From positions 372,001-436,000 of the forward strand of contig NZ_JACXXE010000001.1 of the NCBI RefSeq assembly GCF_014764715.1: a DNA stretch of 64,000 bases, read 5' to 3'. Within the stretch, counting starts at the first letter, position 1; the number at the start of each line of letters is the position of its first letter. Below are positions 1 to 9,392 of the stretch, in pieces. The DNA is from Bacillus crepusculi (GTDB lineage Bacteria > Bacillota > Bacilli > Bacillales > Bacillaceae). The notes beneath the pieces were generated by a model. That model was not told the origin of the DNA and did no database searches. It worked only from the letters and a program-made list of their open reading frames with translations. The position numbers were made by a program, and so were the translations under genes.

Positions 1-934
1 TATTCCCTGCCCCAATGAATTGTGCTGCAAAGATAGAGACCGCAATGCCAAGACTCACTGCCGGCATCTGCACGTAGCTCACGACCTGATTGACAACACC
101 ATAAGCAGCTGTCGCCTGTGATCCATAATCATTGACAAAAGAGATCACAGCAATTTCTGATAAAGAAATGAGGATCATATTAATGCTTGAAGGAATACTG
201 AGCTTTAATAACGTTTTTAATAGATCCCCTTTCATCAATAAATGCTTTCTCACCGACGCATCAATGCGAAGTGGGTGCTTTGTCTTATATAAGTAGATAT
301 GTAGAATGATAAACGTCACAATTGTTGAAATCACAGAAGAATAAGCAGCGCCGTACAAACCAAACGCCGGCAGCCCTAGCCAGCCGAATAACAAAATCGG
401 CAGGAGCAATATATTCGTTGCCGTACTAATCATTAAGAAGTAAAAAGGCGTTTTCGAATCCCCTGTCCCTCGCAGGAAGGTCGTATAAACAAAATAAAGA
501 AATAAGATCGGCATTGAAATAAATAAAATTCTGGCATAAGCCGCACTTTCCTCCACTATATTTGCAGGTGTTCCCATGAGGTTTAGAATGTCAGTTGCAA
601 ATAAACCTCCAATGACCGCTAAAGAAAGTCCGATCAAAAAGGTGAACGAAAGCGTTGTGCCAATAATCTCTTTTAATCTCTGTTCATTTTTTGCTCCATA
701 GGCTTGTCCAATAAGGATGGAGCTACCTGATCCTATTCCAATAGAAAATGAAACGAGTAAAAAGAAAAGCGGAAAGAATGCAGAAATAGCAGCTACTGCA
801 TCCTCCCCAATCCATCTGCCGACAAGTACAATAGACACAAGCTGTCCGATTGATTGCAAAATATTACTTAACAAAAGTGGAATAAGAAAAATGGACATGG
901 TTTTTACTAAAGATTGATTGTTATCTAACGTCAT
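1..934 (-). CDS. MATE-family multidrug/toxin efflux transporter (3' part missing)
   Basis: Polytopic membrane protein of the MATE (NorM/DinF/YoeA-like) family, which exports cationic compounds in exchange for Na+ or H+. About 311 codons are visible. The start is the ATG at 934, preceded by AAGGAGAA at good spacing. The N-terminal half shows alternating hydrophobic segments with MATE-like features: an early LIPLLLSNILQSIGQLVS segment, the GRWIGEDAVAA turn, and LFGWLGLPAFGLYGAA further on. The gene runs off the left edge, so its C-terminal half and stop cannot be seen. It sits 19 bp upstream of dacC on the same strand; no promoter was identified. Substrate unknown. Confidence 0.88.
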   Translation of the reverse strand, partial: MTLDNNQSLVKTMSIFLIPLLLSNILQSIGQLVSIVLVGRWIGEDAVAAISAFFPLFFLLVSFSIGIGSGSSILIGQAYGAKNEQRLKEIIGTTLSFTFLIGLSLAVIGGLFATDILNLMGTPANIVEESAAYARILFISMPILFLYFVYTTFLRGTGDSKTPFYFLMISTATNILLLPILLFGWLGLPAFGLYGAAYSSVISTIVTFIILHIYLYKTKHPLRIDASVRKHLLMKGDLLKTLLKLSIPSSINMILISLSEIAVISFVNDYGSQATAAYGVVNQVVSYVQMPAVSLGIAVSIFAAQFIGAGN

Positions 935-953
935 GATGGTTCTCCTTTTTTGT

Positions 954-2438
954 CTAAAGATCCTCAGCTAAGATGCTGACAATACGGTCTTCTATATCCT
1001 TTCCTTTTTCGTCATCTACAAGATGATTTAATAGGATAGAAAAAGCGAGCGTCTTTCCGCTCTTCGTTTCAATATACCCAGAAAGTGTGCTGACCGTTGT
1101 TAATGACCCCGTTTTTGCACGTACTTTTTCTCGTGTAGCTGGCTCTTTCAATCTGTTCCTTAACGTCCCTCCCACCATCCGTTCACTTGCTCCTGCTAAT
1201 GGAAGCGCATGTTGATAGGTCTTAAACCATTTTTTCTTTTGAATGTTTGTCAAAAAGAAAGTGAACTGGTTGGCAGAGACAAGGTTAATAGGTGATATGC
1301 CCGATCCATCACGCAGCACTGCATGCGAAGGATCGATGCCAAAAGCAGGAAGCCGTTCCTTCATTACGTCCAGCCCATCGTCAAAGCTTCCTTTGTTCTT
1401 CACTTGCTTTCCAAGTTCTTTTAGCAAAATTTCTGCGTGTGTATTGTTGCTTAATTTCATCATGGGTACAAGCAGCTCTGATAAAGGCATCGATGAATGG
1501 GAGGCGATTTTTTTTGCTTTTTTAGGAACTTGTTTTGTTTTGAGTGGTCCCTTCACTTGAATCCCTTCAGCCTTTAGCGCTCGTTTCATTAAGTCTAAAG
1601 CATAGGTTGTCGGCTCCCATAATGCTACCCATTGTTTAGACGAAGATGCTTTTAGCGGAATAGTCCCAGTCAATGTCACCTTGTTTGTGCCGTGAGAGCG
1701 CTTAAAAGAGATCTTCTTTTTTCCGCCTTCTGGAACAGTTTTCACTCGATTGATGACTTGAGCGACATCCGTTTTCGGGATCATGTCATAGGTGGCCTTC
1801 TGCCCTGCCTTTTTTCCTGGTTTGACTTCGAGAATCATGGTTCCTGCATCATAATCTTGATTCGGTGAAGCTGTAAGCGCAGAAATTTGTGCGCCATAAT
1901 ATTGATCCTCATCACTCCACGGCAGGTCAATGGAATATCTTGTGTCATCAAACCAAGTATCATCTGCTGCAAGCTGCCCACGAATTGTATGTATTCCGGC
2001 CTTTTTGACTTGCTTGGCAAGTGCTGCAAAATCCTCCTCTAATAAAGTCGGATCGCCGGTACCGCGAAGATAAAGATTGCCATGTAACGTTTTCTTTTGT
2101 ATAGAACCATCCATCCAGACATCTGTAGGGAATGTATGTGTTTCTCCAAGTATATCAAGGGCAATGGCTGATGTGAGCAGTTTTATATTAGAAGCAGGAG
2201 TAAGCCGGATATCAGCTTGATGTTCATAAAGAAGAGAGGTGTCAGAAGTATCGCGGACGCTGATGCCAGATATAGCGCCCTCTAAGTCAGGTGCTGTTCG
2301 TATGAATTCATCTAATGCAGTGATCCATTTTAATTGATCATCACGAGCCGTTAATTGTTCATCTTTCGCTGAAAAAGGGAGAAATAAAATCGATAGGATA
2401 CATATTTGTAAAAACATGAACTGTGAAAAACGCTTCAC
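954..2438 (-). CDS. dacC: D-alanyl-D-alanine carboxypeptidase/endopeptidase, PBP4a (DacC)
   Basis: Secreted class-C penicillin-binding protein (peptidase family S13) that trims D-Ala from, or cleaves cross-links in, peptidoglycan. The 494-aa length matches B. subtilis DacC (about 491). An N-terminal hydrophobic signal sequence covers about residues 5-22. The three catalytic motifs are visible: SNIK (S83-K86), SNN near residue 330, and KTG near 442. A long insert typical of S13 separates the first two motifs. The start is GTG at 2438, preceded by AAAAAAGGAGGAATTGC. It lies upstream of the MATE gene with 19 bp between; the two may be cotranscribed. Confidence 0.93.
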   Translation of the reverse strand: MKRFSQFMFLQICILSILFLPFSAKDEQLTARDDQLKWITALDEFIRTAPDLEGAISGISVRDTSDTSLLYEHQADIRLTPASNIKLLTSAIALDILGETHTFPTDVWMDGSIQKKTLHGNLYLRGTGDPTLLEEDFAALAKQVKKAGIHTIRGQLAADDTWFDDTRYSIDLPWSDEDQYYGAQISALTASPNQDYDAGTMILEVKPGKKAGQKATYDMIPKTDVAQVINRVKTVPEGGKKKISFKRSHGTNKVTLTGTIPLKASSSKQWVALWEPTTYALDLMKRALKAEGIQVKGPLKTKQVPKKAKKIASHSSMPLSELLVPMMKLSNNTHAEILLKELGKQVKNKGSFDDGLDVMKERLPAFGIDPSHAVLRDGSGISPINLVSANQFTFFLTNIQKKKWFKTYQHALPLAGASERMVGGTLRNRLKEPATREKVRAKTGSLTTVSTLSGYIETKSGKTLAFSILLNHLVDDEKGKDIEDRIVSILAEDL

Positions 2439-2521
2439 GCAATTCCTCCTTTTTTATGGCAACCAATTTTAGAAGATTATGTTCATTATACACAAAAGAA
2501 CGTTTGTTCTCAAAGGTTTTT

Positions 2522-2558
2522 TAAACAGAAAAGTCAGCTTTCTTTGACGAAAACTGAC
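2522..2558 (-). terminator. Rho-independent terminator after the pectin methylesterase gene
   Basis: On the minus strand a 10-bp stem (GTCAGTTTTC / GAAAGCTGAC, one G-U pair) with a 6-nt loop is followed by TTTTCTGTTT, directly after the stop codon of the esterase gene. Confidence 0.8.
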
Positions 2559-2565
2559 AAGCCCT

Positions 2566-3546
2566 TTACCTCTTTTCAGGATTCCAGCCATCGGTTCCGC
2601 TAAGAACGGCATGTACTGTGATTTGACTTGCTTCGTTTTTTGTTAAAATCGTTGACCATTTCACCCGATTTGCCACATGGCTCCCTGCCCCTGTCGATCC
2701 ATATTCTTTATATCTAGCCGTTCTTTCATTCTCTTTGTTATCCCAATTATGCCATCCCTCTCCTTTTATATGATCATCCATTTTTGTATGGAGAAACGTG
2801 ACAGCGGAATGTGGCCTCCACGGACGACCTAAGTAAACAGATTGAGACGCAGTCGTTCCTTTATTTAACGTGGAATCAATAAAAACGTAGCCGTACTTTT
2901 GTGCTTCTGTTGTAGATGCCGCAGTAATATACCCATTTCCAAGACTTTTTATTTCAGCTCTTTTAAACACAGCCGTTGCTGAACCAAATATGAAATCAAC
3001 CGTGCCCTCGATATAGCAGTTTTCATAATATTGTCTTCCTGTGCCTGTGGCATAAAGCGTATCTTGATATCCGAGAACACGTACTTGTTTGAAACTGGCA
3101 CGGTCTCCAGACACATAAAGGGCAACCGCCTGCCCTGCATGTCTGCCAGCTGTGTTTTGAAAGGTGATATTTTCAGCGTAAAAGTGGTTCGCCCGAATCA
3201 TTGTACTAGAGCTATTGGTCGTGCTCCCAGTGCTTGCATTTGTATCATCATACGTTAGAATCGTCTTGTACTGATCTTCTCCGATAAAGGACACGTACGG
3301 CTTATTTTGCGGAAGGAGAATCTTTTCTTTATACACCCCATTTTTAATATATATCGTCGTGTGCTGTTGATTGTTCACTGGTATCGCATCAATGGCGGAT
3401 TGAACCGTTCGGAATGACCCATTTCCTTTTTGATCGACTACAAGAATGAGATTCGTTTGATTTTTGTGTCCAGCTGCTTGCAGCGAAGCTAAGTCCAAAA
3501 GGAGTAAGGACAATACCATCATCAGCAGTAATTTCCCATACTTCAT
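2566..3546 (-). CDS. Secreted pectin methylesterase (pectinesterase, CE8)
   Basis: Hydrolyses methyl esters of homogalacturonan outside the cell, preparing pectin for lyases. The right-handed beta-helix CE8 family is recognised by QDTLY, the DFIFGSA segment carrying a catalytic Asp, and GRPWRP carrying the conserved Arg. The start is the ATG at 3546 rather than upstream in-frame ATGs: it follows GGAGGAGATGTGTG and gives 326 aa beginning with a signal peptide (MKYGKLLLMMVLSLLLLDLA, likely cut after the ASLQAA region). A perfect catabolite-responsive element lies 20 bp upstream. Single gene with its own terminator. No pectate lyase is adjacent. Confidence 0.93.
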   Translation of the reverse strand: MKYGKLLLMMVLSLLLLDLASLQAAGHKNQTNLILVVDQKGNGSFRTVQSAIDAIPVNNQQHTTIYIKNGVYKEKILLPQNKPYVSFIGEDQYKTILTYDDTNASTGSTTNSSSTMIRANHFYAENITFQNTAGRHAGQAVALYVSGDRASFKQVRVLGYQDTLYATGTGRQYYENCYIEGTVDFIFGSATAVFKRAEIKSLGNGYITAASTTEAQKYGYVFIDSTLNKGTTASQSVYLGRPWRPHSAVTFLHTKMDDHIKGEGWHNWDNKENERTARYKEYGSTGAGSHVANRVKWSTILTKNEASQITVHAVLSGTDGWNPEKR

Positions 3547-3566
3547 CACACATCTCCTCCTTATAT

Positions 3567-3580
3567 TGTGAACGTTTTCA
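3567..3580 (-). promoter_or_regulatory. CcpA cre site upstream of the pectin methylesterase gene
   Basis: On the minus strand TGAAAACGTTCACA matches the cre consensus TGWAANCGNTNWCA at every defined position. It sits 20 bp upstream of the start codon, so bound CcpA would overlap the promoter or the first transcribed bases. This predicts glucose repression. Confidence 0.85.
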
Positions 3581-3635
3581 TTGAAACATTCCTTTTGATC
3601 ATATTCATGCATTAAACAAAAAAACACCCACTGTG

Positions 3636-4343
3636 TTAGGTTGTGGATGTTTTTTCAGATTTATCATATTTCATCGCATAAATGCCTTCATTTTCAATCC
3701 ATTCACAGAATAGGACGTCCTTATAGGAAGAAATGTGCTGCTTTTTTAATTGCTCACGCAGCCACGACTCATCAAATCCAGCTTCCTGTAAGTCTTTTTT
3801 TAAAATTTCCCCGTCGATTATAAACGTTCTAGGCAATTTGACTTCTTTTCCTTTCACGTTTACATCTTCGGCAGTAGCTGGTGCGTATTTCATTTTCGGA
3901 AGCACACTCACAGATCCGTCCGTTTCTAAAATCGCATATTCAATTTCGTTAAGAGCAAAATGCCCTTTCGCTCGTATAAGCGTCTGCAGCTGATTTAAAT
4001 CAAGCATATTTTTCTTTAATCGATTGTAGCGAATCTTTCCTTTATCAATGACAAGGGTCGGTCTTCCTTCTAAAAAGGCACGAATCGATTTAAATTTTTG
4101 CGAAAGCAATTCAATTGTGTATATCAAAATGCCCCATACCGCTACTGCAAAAAGAATATGCAAAATGCTGACTTCTGGATCAAAAATGGCGTTACCGACC
4201 ATTTCCCCTAAAATCAGTGCAGAAATAAAATCAAACGGCGTGATTTGTGCAAATTGTGTTTTTCCTAATAGTTTTGTAATGAAAAATAAGGCGGAAAATC
4301 CGATGAAGAGCTCAATAAATATATTAAAAAATGCCACAAACAT
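3636..4343 (-). CDS. DUF421 family membrane protein (YetF/YdfS-like)
   Basis: 235-aa protein of the DUF421 (YcaP/YetF) family. Three hydrophobic segments lie in the first ~85 residues, followed by a cytoplasmic domain with the family's RPTLVIDKGKI and NLNQLQTLIRAKG-like signatures. In B. subtilis, YetF/YdfS-type members are associated with spores; the biochemical role is unsettled. The start is the ATG at 4343 after GAAAGGAAGGT. It follows nasE on the same strand by 60 bp, occupying the place where B. subtilis has nasF, but it has no evident nitrogen-metabolism role. Confidence 0.85.
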   Translation of the reverse strand: MFVAFFNIFIELFIGFSALFFITKLLGKTQFAQITPFDFISALILGEMVGNAIFDPEVSILHILFAVAVWGILIYTIELLSQKFKSIRAFLEGRPTLVIDKGKIRYNRLKKNMLDLNQLQTLIRAKGHFALNEIEYAILETDGSVSVLPKMKYAPATAEDVNVKGKEVKLPRTFIIDGEILKKDLQEAGFDESWLREQLKKQHISSYKDVLFCEWIENEGIYAMKYDKSEKTSTT

Positions 4344-4403
4344 ACCTTCCTTTCTTACTGCATGTATCTACAGCATGTACAGGAAAGGAAGGTTTTAAAC
4401 CAT

Positions 4404-4727
4404 TTATGAAGGCAGTAAAATAAAGATGTCGTCTCCCTCAACGAATGTTTCATATGTTTTGACGCACCCATGATCTGGTGCTTGAACGTTCCCTGAGGTA
4501 AGATCGATCTTCCAATCATGCATTGGACAGAATACATGATCTCCGCTCACCATACCTTCAGCTAGCACACCGCCTTTATGAGGACAGCGATTTTCTATGG
4601 CTTTGAACTGCTTGTTAGAAGTTTGAAAAACAGCTAATTCAAGCGTACCGACTGCGACTGTTTTCCCTAGCTGCAGCGGGAAATCTGAGAGGGTGCCAAT
4701 GTGAACTTTTACACCTGAAACTGTCAT
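4404..4727 (-). CDS. nasE: Assimilatory nitrite reductase small subunit (Rieske type)
   Basis: 107-aa NirD-like Rieske [2Fe-2S] subunit of NADH-dependent cytoplasmic nitrite reductase, which reduces nitrite to ammonium together with NasD. The cluster ligands are seen as CPHKGG (Cys-x-His) and CPMHDW (Cys-x-x-His) about 20 residues apart. The length matches B. subtilis NasE (106 aa). It begins 23 bp after the nasD stop, as last nas gene of the operon. The B. subtilis order continues with nasF (uroporphyrinogen methyltransferase), which is absent here. Confidence 0.93.
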   Translation of the reverse strand: MTVSGVKVHIGTLSDFPLQLGKTVAVGTLELAVFQTSNKQFKAIENRCPHKGGVLAEGMVSGDHVFCPMHDWKIDLTSGNVQAPDHGCVKTYETFVEGDDIFILLPS

Positions 4728-4750
4728 ATGATCTCATCCCTTCAATTGAT

Positions 4751-7162
4751 TTAGACGGAAGCCGTCGCTTTTTGAAACAATTGTCTTGTGTCTTTTTGAC
4801 TCTCGCGAAGCTCCTGCCAAGGGTCCTCATAAGTTGAAAGTGCGATGTCCATTCTTTGGATTAAGGCTTCTCGTTTCTCATCATCTAGAAGGACTGATTG
4901 AATATGATCTAATCCAAGTCGTTCAACCCAAGCAGAGGTTCTTTCTAAATAATTTGCCGTTTCTCTGTAATATTGAAGGTATGCAGCCGCCACTTGCTCT
5001 ACTTCTTCTGCTGCATGGACCTTCATCAATAAATCTCCAGCCCGCAAGTGTGTGCCGCCATTTCCGCCGGCGTACAATTCAAACCCTCCATCAATTCCCA
5101 CAATGCCGAGGTCTTTGATTCCAGATTCTGCACAGTTTCTAGGGCAAGCAGAGACAGCCATTTTCACTTTATGCGGTGTCGCAAGACCTTCGAATTTCTT
5201 TTCTAGTGCAATTCCAAGAGCCATGGAGTCCTGCGTGCCAAACCGGCAAAATTGTTCTCCGACACATGTTTTAACCGTTCTTAAAGATTTTCCGTATGCA
5301 TAACCAGAGGGCATATCCAGATCCGCCCACACTTTAGGTAAATCTTCTTTTTTGACTCCTAGTAGGTCGATACGCTGGCCGCCCGTCATTTTCACAAGCG
5401 GTATTTCATATTTGTCGACGACATCTGCTATTTTTCTCAGGTCATTTGCATTTGTGACGCCGCCGTACATTCGCGGGACAACCGAATAGGTGCCATCTTT
5501 TTGAATATTGGCATGCATGCGTTCATTCACAAATCGTGAGCTCTTTTCATCTTTGTACTCAAGAGGATGAAGCATACCTAAATAATAATTTAATGCTGGC
5601 CGGCATTTTGAACAGCCTTCCTCTGTCTCCCAGTCAAGTACATTCATCACTTCTTTGACATGCTGCAAGCCTTTTTCTTTGATTTCACGAATGACTTCAT
5701 CTCGTGAAAGAGTGGTGCAGGCGCAGATCGTTTCTTTTTGCACCGTTCGGTTCGTATCATCGCCTAAAGTGTGCCAAAGAATCTCTTCGACAACGGGTTG
5801 ACAGCCGCCGCATGATCGTGAGGCACTTGTACATTGCTTCACTTCTTGAATCGTTGTTATGCCTTCTTTCTGAATGGCTTCGACAATCTGACCCTTCGAT
5901 ACACCATTACAGCCGCAAACGATATGGTCGTTTGCCATGCTTTCAATCGTGCTTTCTTGCGCAGGATCATTTGATGTTAAGACGGATACCTTTTCCATAT
6001 CCGACATATCTACCCCTTCCCTAATATAAGAGAATAAACGAGGTCCGTCGCTTGTTTCTCCAAACATGACGGCTCCTACTAATCGATTTTGCTGAAAGAC
6101 CAGTTTTTGATAAATCCCTTTTTGTTCATCAAAAATCTTAATCGCCTTTTTCTCATCGGTTTCTATAAAATCACCAGCAGAAAAGACGTCAACTCCAGAT
6201 ACTTTCAGCTGTGTTGATAGAACAGAGCCTTCATACGGTGCAGGATTCATGTCACATACATGTTTTGCGAGTACATTTGCTTGGTCATATAAAGGAGCGA
6301 CAAGTCCGTATGTCTGCCCCCTGTGCTCTGCACATTCTCCGACGGCATAAATACCTGGGACACTTGTTTCCATAAAATCATTGACGATAATCCCTCGGTT
6401 CACTTCAAGACCACTTATTTCTGCAAGCATTTTACTTGGTTTAATTCCTGCTGCCATGACGACCAGGTCTGTCTCGAGTGCAGAGCCATCTGAAAATGTT
6501 AATCCTTCCACTCTTGTATCTCCTAAAATCTCATTTGTTTGTTTTCCTAACAGGAAGTTCATGCCCTGTTTTTCTAACGCTTTTTGAAGAAGCTGACCTG
6601 CTATAGGATCTAGCTGGCGTTCCATTAAATGAGAGCTGAGGTGAATGACGGTCACTTCCATGCCTAAGTTTAATAGACCACGTGCCGCTTCAAGTCCAAG
6701 AAGTCCGCCTCCAATGACAGCTGCTTTTTTATATTTTGTGGAAGCCTTCACCATTTCTTCTGTGTCTTGCAATGTACGAAAGGCCGTTACGCCTTTTTTA
6801 TCACACCCTGGAATTGGCAAGATAAAAGGAAGTGACCCCGTCGCTAATATCAACCGATCATAATGCACGGTCCGTCCTTGATCGCTGACCACTGTTTGGT
6901 TTACTGTATCGATCTTCACGATGGTCTCATTTGTAAACAGCTGAATATGATGCTCTTGATACCAATTCCAATCGTTTAACGTAATATCATCGACCTTCGT
7001 ATCCCCTTGAAGCACCTTTGATAAAAGAATCCTGTTATAGTTAGGATGCGGTTCACTTCCAAATACCGTCATGTCAAACCGCTCGCTGTCTGTTTTTAAA
7101 ATGTTTTCAAGACTTCGAATACCAGCCATACCGTTCCCAACTAATACGAGTTTTTCTTTCAT
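4751..7162 (-). CDS. nasD: Assimilatory nitrite reductase [NAD(P)H] large subunit
   Basis: Siroheme-containing NirB-type subunit catalysing six-electron reduction of nitrite to ammonium. In order: N-terminal FAD site (LVLVGNGMAG), NAD(P) site (AVIGGGLLGLEAA), two BFD-like [2Fe-2S] modules (CGCNG...CGGC near residues 415-450 and CAC...CSKC near 480-520), then the nitrite/sulfite reductase domain with siroheme-[4Fe-4S] ligands TCVGEQFC (C-x5-C) and ACPRNC (C-x3-C). The start is the ATG at 7162 after AGGGGTG, giving 803 aa (B. subtilis 805); an ATG six codons upstream has no proper ribosome site. 70 bp downstream of nasC. Confidence 0.95.
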   Translation of the reverse strand: MKEKLVLVGNGMAGIRSLENILKTDSERFDMTVFGSEPHPNYNRILLSKVLQGDTKVDDITLNDWNWYQEHHIQLFTNETIVKIDTVNQTVVSDQGRTVHYDRLILATGSLPFILPIPGCDKKGVTAFRTLQDTEEMVKASTKYKKAAVIGGGLLGLEAARGLLNLGMEVTVIHLSSHLMERQLDPIAGQLLQKALEKQGMNFLLGKQTNEILGDTRVEGLTFSDGSALETDLVVMAAGIKPSKMLAEISGLEVNRGIIVNDFMETSVPGIYAVGECAEHRGQTYGLVAPLYDQANVLAKHVCDMNPAPYEGSVLSTQLKVSGVDVFSAGDFIETDEKKAIKIFDEQKGIYQKLVFQQNRLVGAVMFGETSDGPRLFSYIREGVDMSDMEKVSVLTSNDPAQESTIESMANDHIVCGCNGVSKGQIVEAIQKEGITTIQEVKQCTSASRSCGGCQPVVEEILWHTLGDDTNRTVQKETICACTTLSRDEVIREIKEKGLQHVKEVMNVLDWETEEGCSKCRPALNYYLGMLHPLEYKDEKSSRFVNERMHANIQKDGTYSVVPRMYGGVTNANDLRKIADVVDKYEIPLVKMTGGQRIDLLGVKKEDLPKVWADLDMPSGYAYGKSLRTVKTCVGEQFCRFGTQDSMALGIALEKKFEGLATPHKVKMAVSACPRNCAESGIKDLGIVGIDGGFELYAGGNGGTHLRAGDLLMKVHAAEEVEQVAAAYLQYYRETANYLERTSAWVERLGLDHIQSVLLDDEKREALIQRMDIALSTYEDPWQELRESQKDTRQLFQKATASV

Positions 7163-7232
7163 AATAAAAACACCCCTCATGTGATCATTTTTTAGATCGT
7201 ACCATCATCTAAACAAAGATAGAAAATACATG

Positions 7233-9392
7233 TTATGATTTCTCACATATTTTTTCCTTCACGTAGGCTGACAGCTGAACAGGACAATATTTAAAGCCTG
7301 GCATTTTACTGTGCGGATCTAGTTGTTCACCAATTAATTGGTTAATCGATTGATGTTTACTCCAATGAAATGGAACAAACACAGTATCTTTGCGAATGGT
7401 GTCTGATATGTGGCATCTCATGATGACACTGCCTCTTTTTGACTGGATGGTCACGAGCTCCCCGTGCTGAAGTCCATATGTTTTCGCTGTGTCAGGATGA
7501 AGCTCTGCATAAGCTTCAAACTGCCGGGCAACAAGAGAGGTGCTTTTTCTTGTTTGAACGCCTGTTTGGTAGTGTGCCATCACTCTGCCAGTCGTTAAAT
7601 AAAGAGGATATGCTTGACTGACTGGTTCCTTTGCCACAATTTTTCCGTGTGTGACGACGGCAAACTTTGCTAAACTGTCAGAATGTGAGAATTCATCTTC
7701 AAATAATCTTTCGGTTCCTGGGTCTTCTACATGAGTACAGGGCCATAATAGGCCTTGCTCCTTCCTCAGCCTTTCATAGGTTATGCCAGAATAATCAGCT
7801 TTTGAGCATTTTGTTGCGGCTCTTAATTCCTCAAAAATCTCTTCTGCGGATGAAAAGGAAAAATAGCCGCCTTTGCCTAATACAGCTGCTATGTCACAAA
7901 TAATTTGCCAATCGTGCTTTCTTTGGTGCTTAAGTGGATATGTTGCTTCTCTCAGCGTAACGCGCCCCTCTACGTTTGTCATGGTACCTTGATCCTCTAA
8001 ATATGACGAAGTAGGTAAAATTACATCTGCCAGTGCAGCTGTCTCAGAGATAAATAAATCAACCGCCACAAAAAAGGATAACTTCTCGATCGCTTGTTGA
8101 ATAAAGCGCGCATGCGGGGCCGATTGAACAGGGTTAGAGCACATTAAAAAGAGCGCTTTTATCTCACCTTCTTGCATTTTTTCAAACATTTCAAAAGCAG
8201 ACACGCCTTTTCCAGGCAGTTCCTTTTCATCGATGTTCCATATCTCGGCGATTTCCTTTCTGTGAACACGGTTTGTGATATCACGATAACCTGGAAGCTG
8301 ATCTGCTTTTTGTCCATGCTCTCTTGCCCCCTGGCCATTTCCCTGTCCAGTTATTGCGCCATAGCCGCATCCGGCGCGGCCAATCTTCCCAGTGACAAGC
8401 AGAATATTCAGGAAATTCCGCACGGACGCTGTTCCGTCTATTTGCTGCTCAATGCCTCTTGCTGTGAAAATCATGCCTGTCTTTTCTTGGGCGAATTTCC
8501 TCGCTATTTTCTGTATAACTTCAGCCCGTACGCCGGTTTCCTCTGAAATGTCAGAGAGGGACATGCGCAAGACATGCTCCTTTAATTCCTCGAAACCTGA
8601 TGTTCGTTTTCTAATAAAGGCTTCATCAATTAAATTGTCATGAAGCATGATGTGCAATATGCCATTTGCCAGTGCGGCATCTGATCCTGGTTTCAGGCTT
8701 ACATGTAAATCGGCTAGTTTGGCTGTTGGTGTGCTGCGCGGATCAATGACAATCAGAAATGCCCCGTTCTTTTTCGCTTCTTCGATGTATGGCATGAAGG
8801 TTGGCTGACATTCGGCTATATTCGTTCCAACTAATATCAAAACCCGTGTATGCTCGATGTCTCGTAAAGGAAACGTCAACCCGCGATCAAGTCCGAATGT
8901 TTGGTTTGCAGCAGTTGCTGCCGACGACATACACAGTCTCCCGTTGTAATCAATGTATTTCGTTTTCAGCGCCACCCTTGCAAACTTTCCGAGTAAGTAC
9001 GCCTCCTCGTTTGTAATGGATGCGCTTCCGTACACACTAATGGCATCATGGCCATGTGCCAGCTGAAGGGCTTCAATGTTTGTTTTGATTTCATTAAGTG
9101 CCTCCTGCCATGTCGCTTTTACAAATTGTCCGTCTCTTTTGATAAGCGGGTGATTCAAGCGTTCTTTGTGCAGTGCGTGCTGGTGTGCATGCTGTCCTTT
9201 CATACAAATTCTTCCGTGCGTGGTTGGATTGTGAACGCCAATCGTTTGATAGCGTGTTCGTCCCTCTACATGCTGCTCGACTAATTGCATTTTGCACTGC
9301 ATACTGCAAAATGGACATTGAGATGGAAACACTCGTTTTCGTTCTTTCTGCTCTAATTTGTGCTGCGCATATGGTAAAAAAGATTGACTCAT
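7233..9392 (-). CDS. nasC: Assimilatory nitrate reductase catalytic subunit
   Basis: 719-aa Mo-bis-MGD oxidoreductase reducing nitrate to nitrite in the cytoplasm. The N-terminal [4Fe-4S] motif CPFCSMQC...GRICMKG is present (residues ~27-60), followed by the molybdopterin oxidoreductase core and a C-terminal molydopterin dinucleotide-binding domain (LYLTTGRVMAHYQTG). The length fits B. subtilis NasC (~710). The start ATG overlaps the nasB stop by 4 bp (ATGA), so translation is coupled and subunits B and C are made in step. Confidence 0.95.
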   Translation of the reverse strand: MSQSFLPYAQHKLEQKERKRVFPSQCPFCSMQCKMQLVEQHVEGRTRYQTIGVHNPTTHGRICMKGQHAHQHALHKERLNHPLIKRDGQFVKATWQEALNEIKTNIEALQLAHGHDAISVYGSASITNEEAYLLGKFARVALKTKYIDYNGRLCMSSAATAANQTFGLDRGLTFPLRDIEHTRVLILVGTNIAECQPTFMPYIEEAKKNGAFLIVIDPRSTPTAKLADLHVSLKPGSDAALANGILHIMLHDNLIDEAFIRKRTSGFEELKEHVLRMSLSDISEETGVRAEVIQKIARKFAQEKTGMIFTARGIEQQIDGTASVRNFLNILLVTGKIGRAGCGYGAITGQGNGQGAREHGQKADQLPGYRDITNRVHRKEIAEIWNIDEKELPGKGVSAFEMFEKMQEGEIKALFLMCSNPVQSAPHARFIQQAIEKLSFFVAVDLFISETAALADVILPTSSYLEDQGTMTNVEGRVTLREATYPLKHQRKHDWQIICDIAAVLGKGGYFSFSSAEEIFEELRAATKCSKADYSGITYERLRKEQGLLWPCTHVEDPGTERLFEDEFSHSDSLAKFAVVTHGKIVAKEPVSQAYPLYLTTGRVMAHYQTGVQTRKSTSLVARQFEAYAELHPDTAKTYGLQHGELVTIQSKRGSVIMRCHISDTIRKDTVFVPFHWSKHQSINQLIGEQLDPHSKMPGFKYCPVQLSAYVKEKICEKS

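Noticed and set aside
1243-1560. Open frames on the strand opposite dacC, and similar long frames inside gltA, nasC, nasD and yndJ
   Set aside because: No ribosome sites and no family features; they mirror codon bias of the real genes on the other strand.
2566-3627. Longer pectin methylesterase start at 3627
   Set aside because: It would place a polar 27-residue stretch before the signal peptide and has no ribosome site, while the ATG at 3546 has an excellent one.
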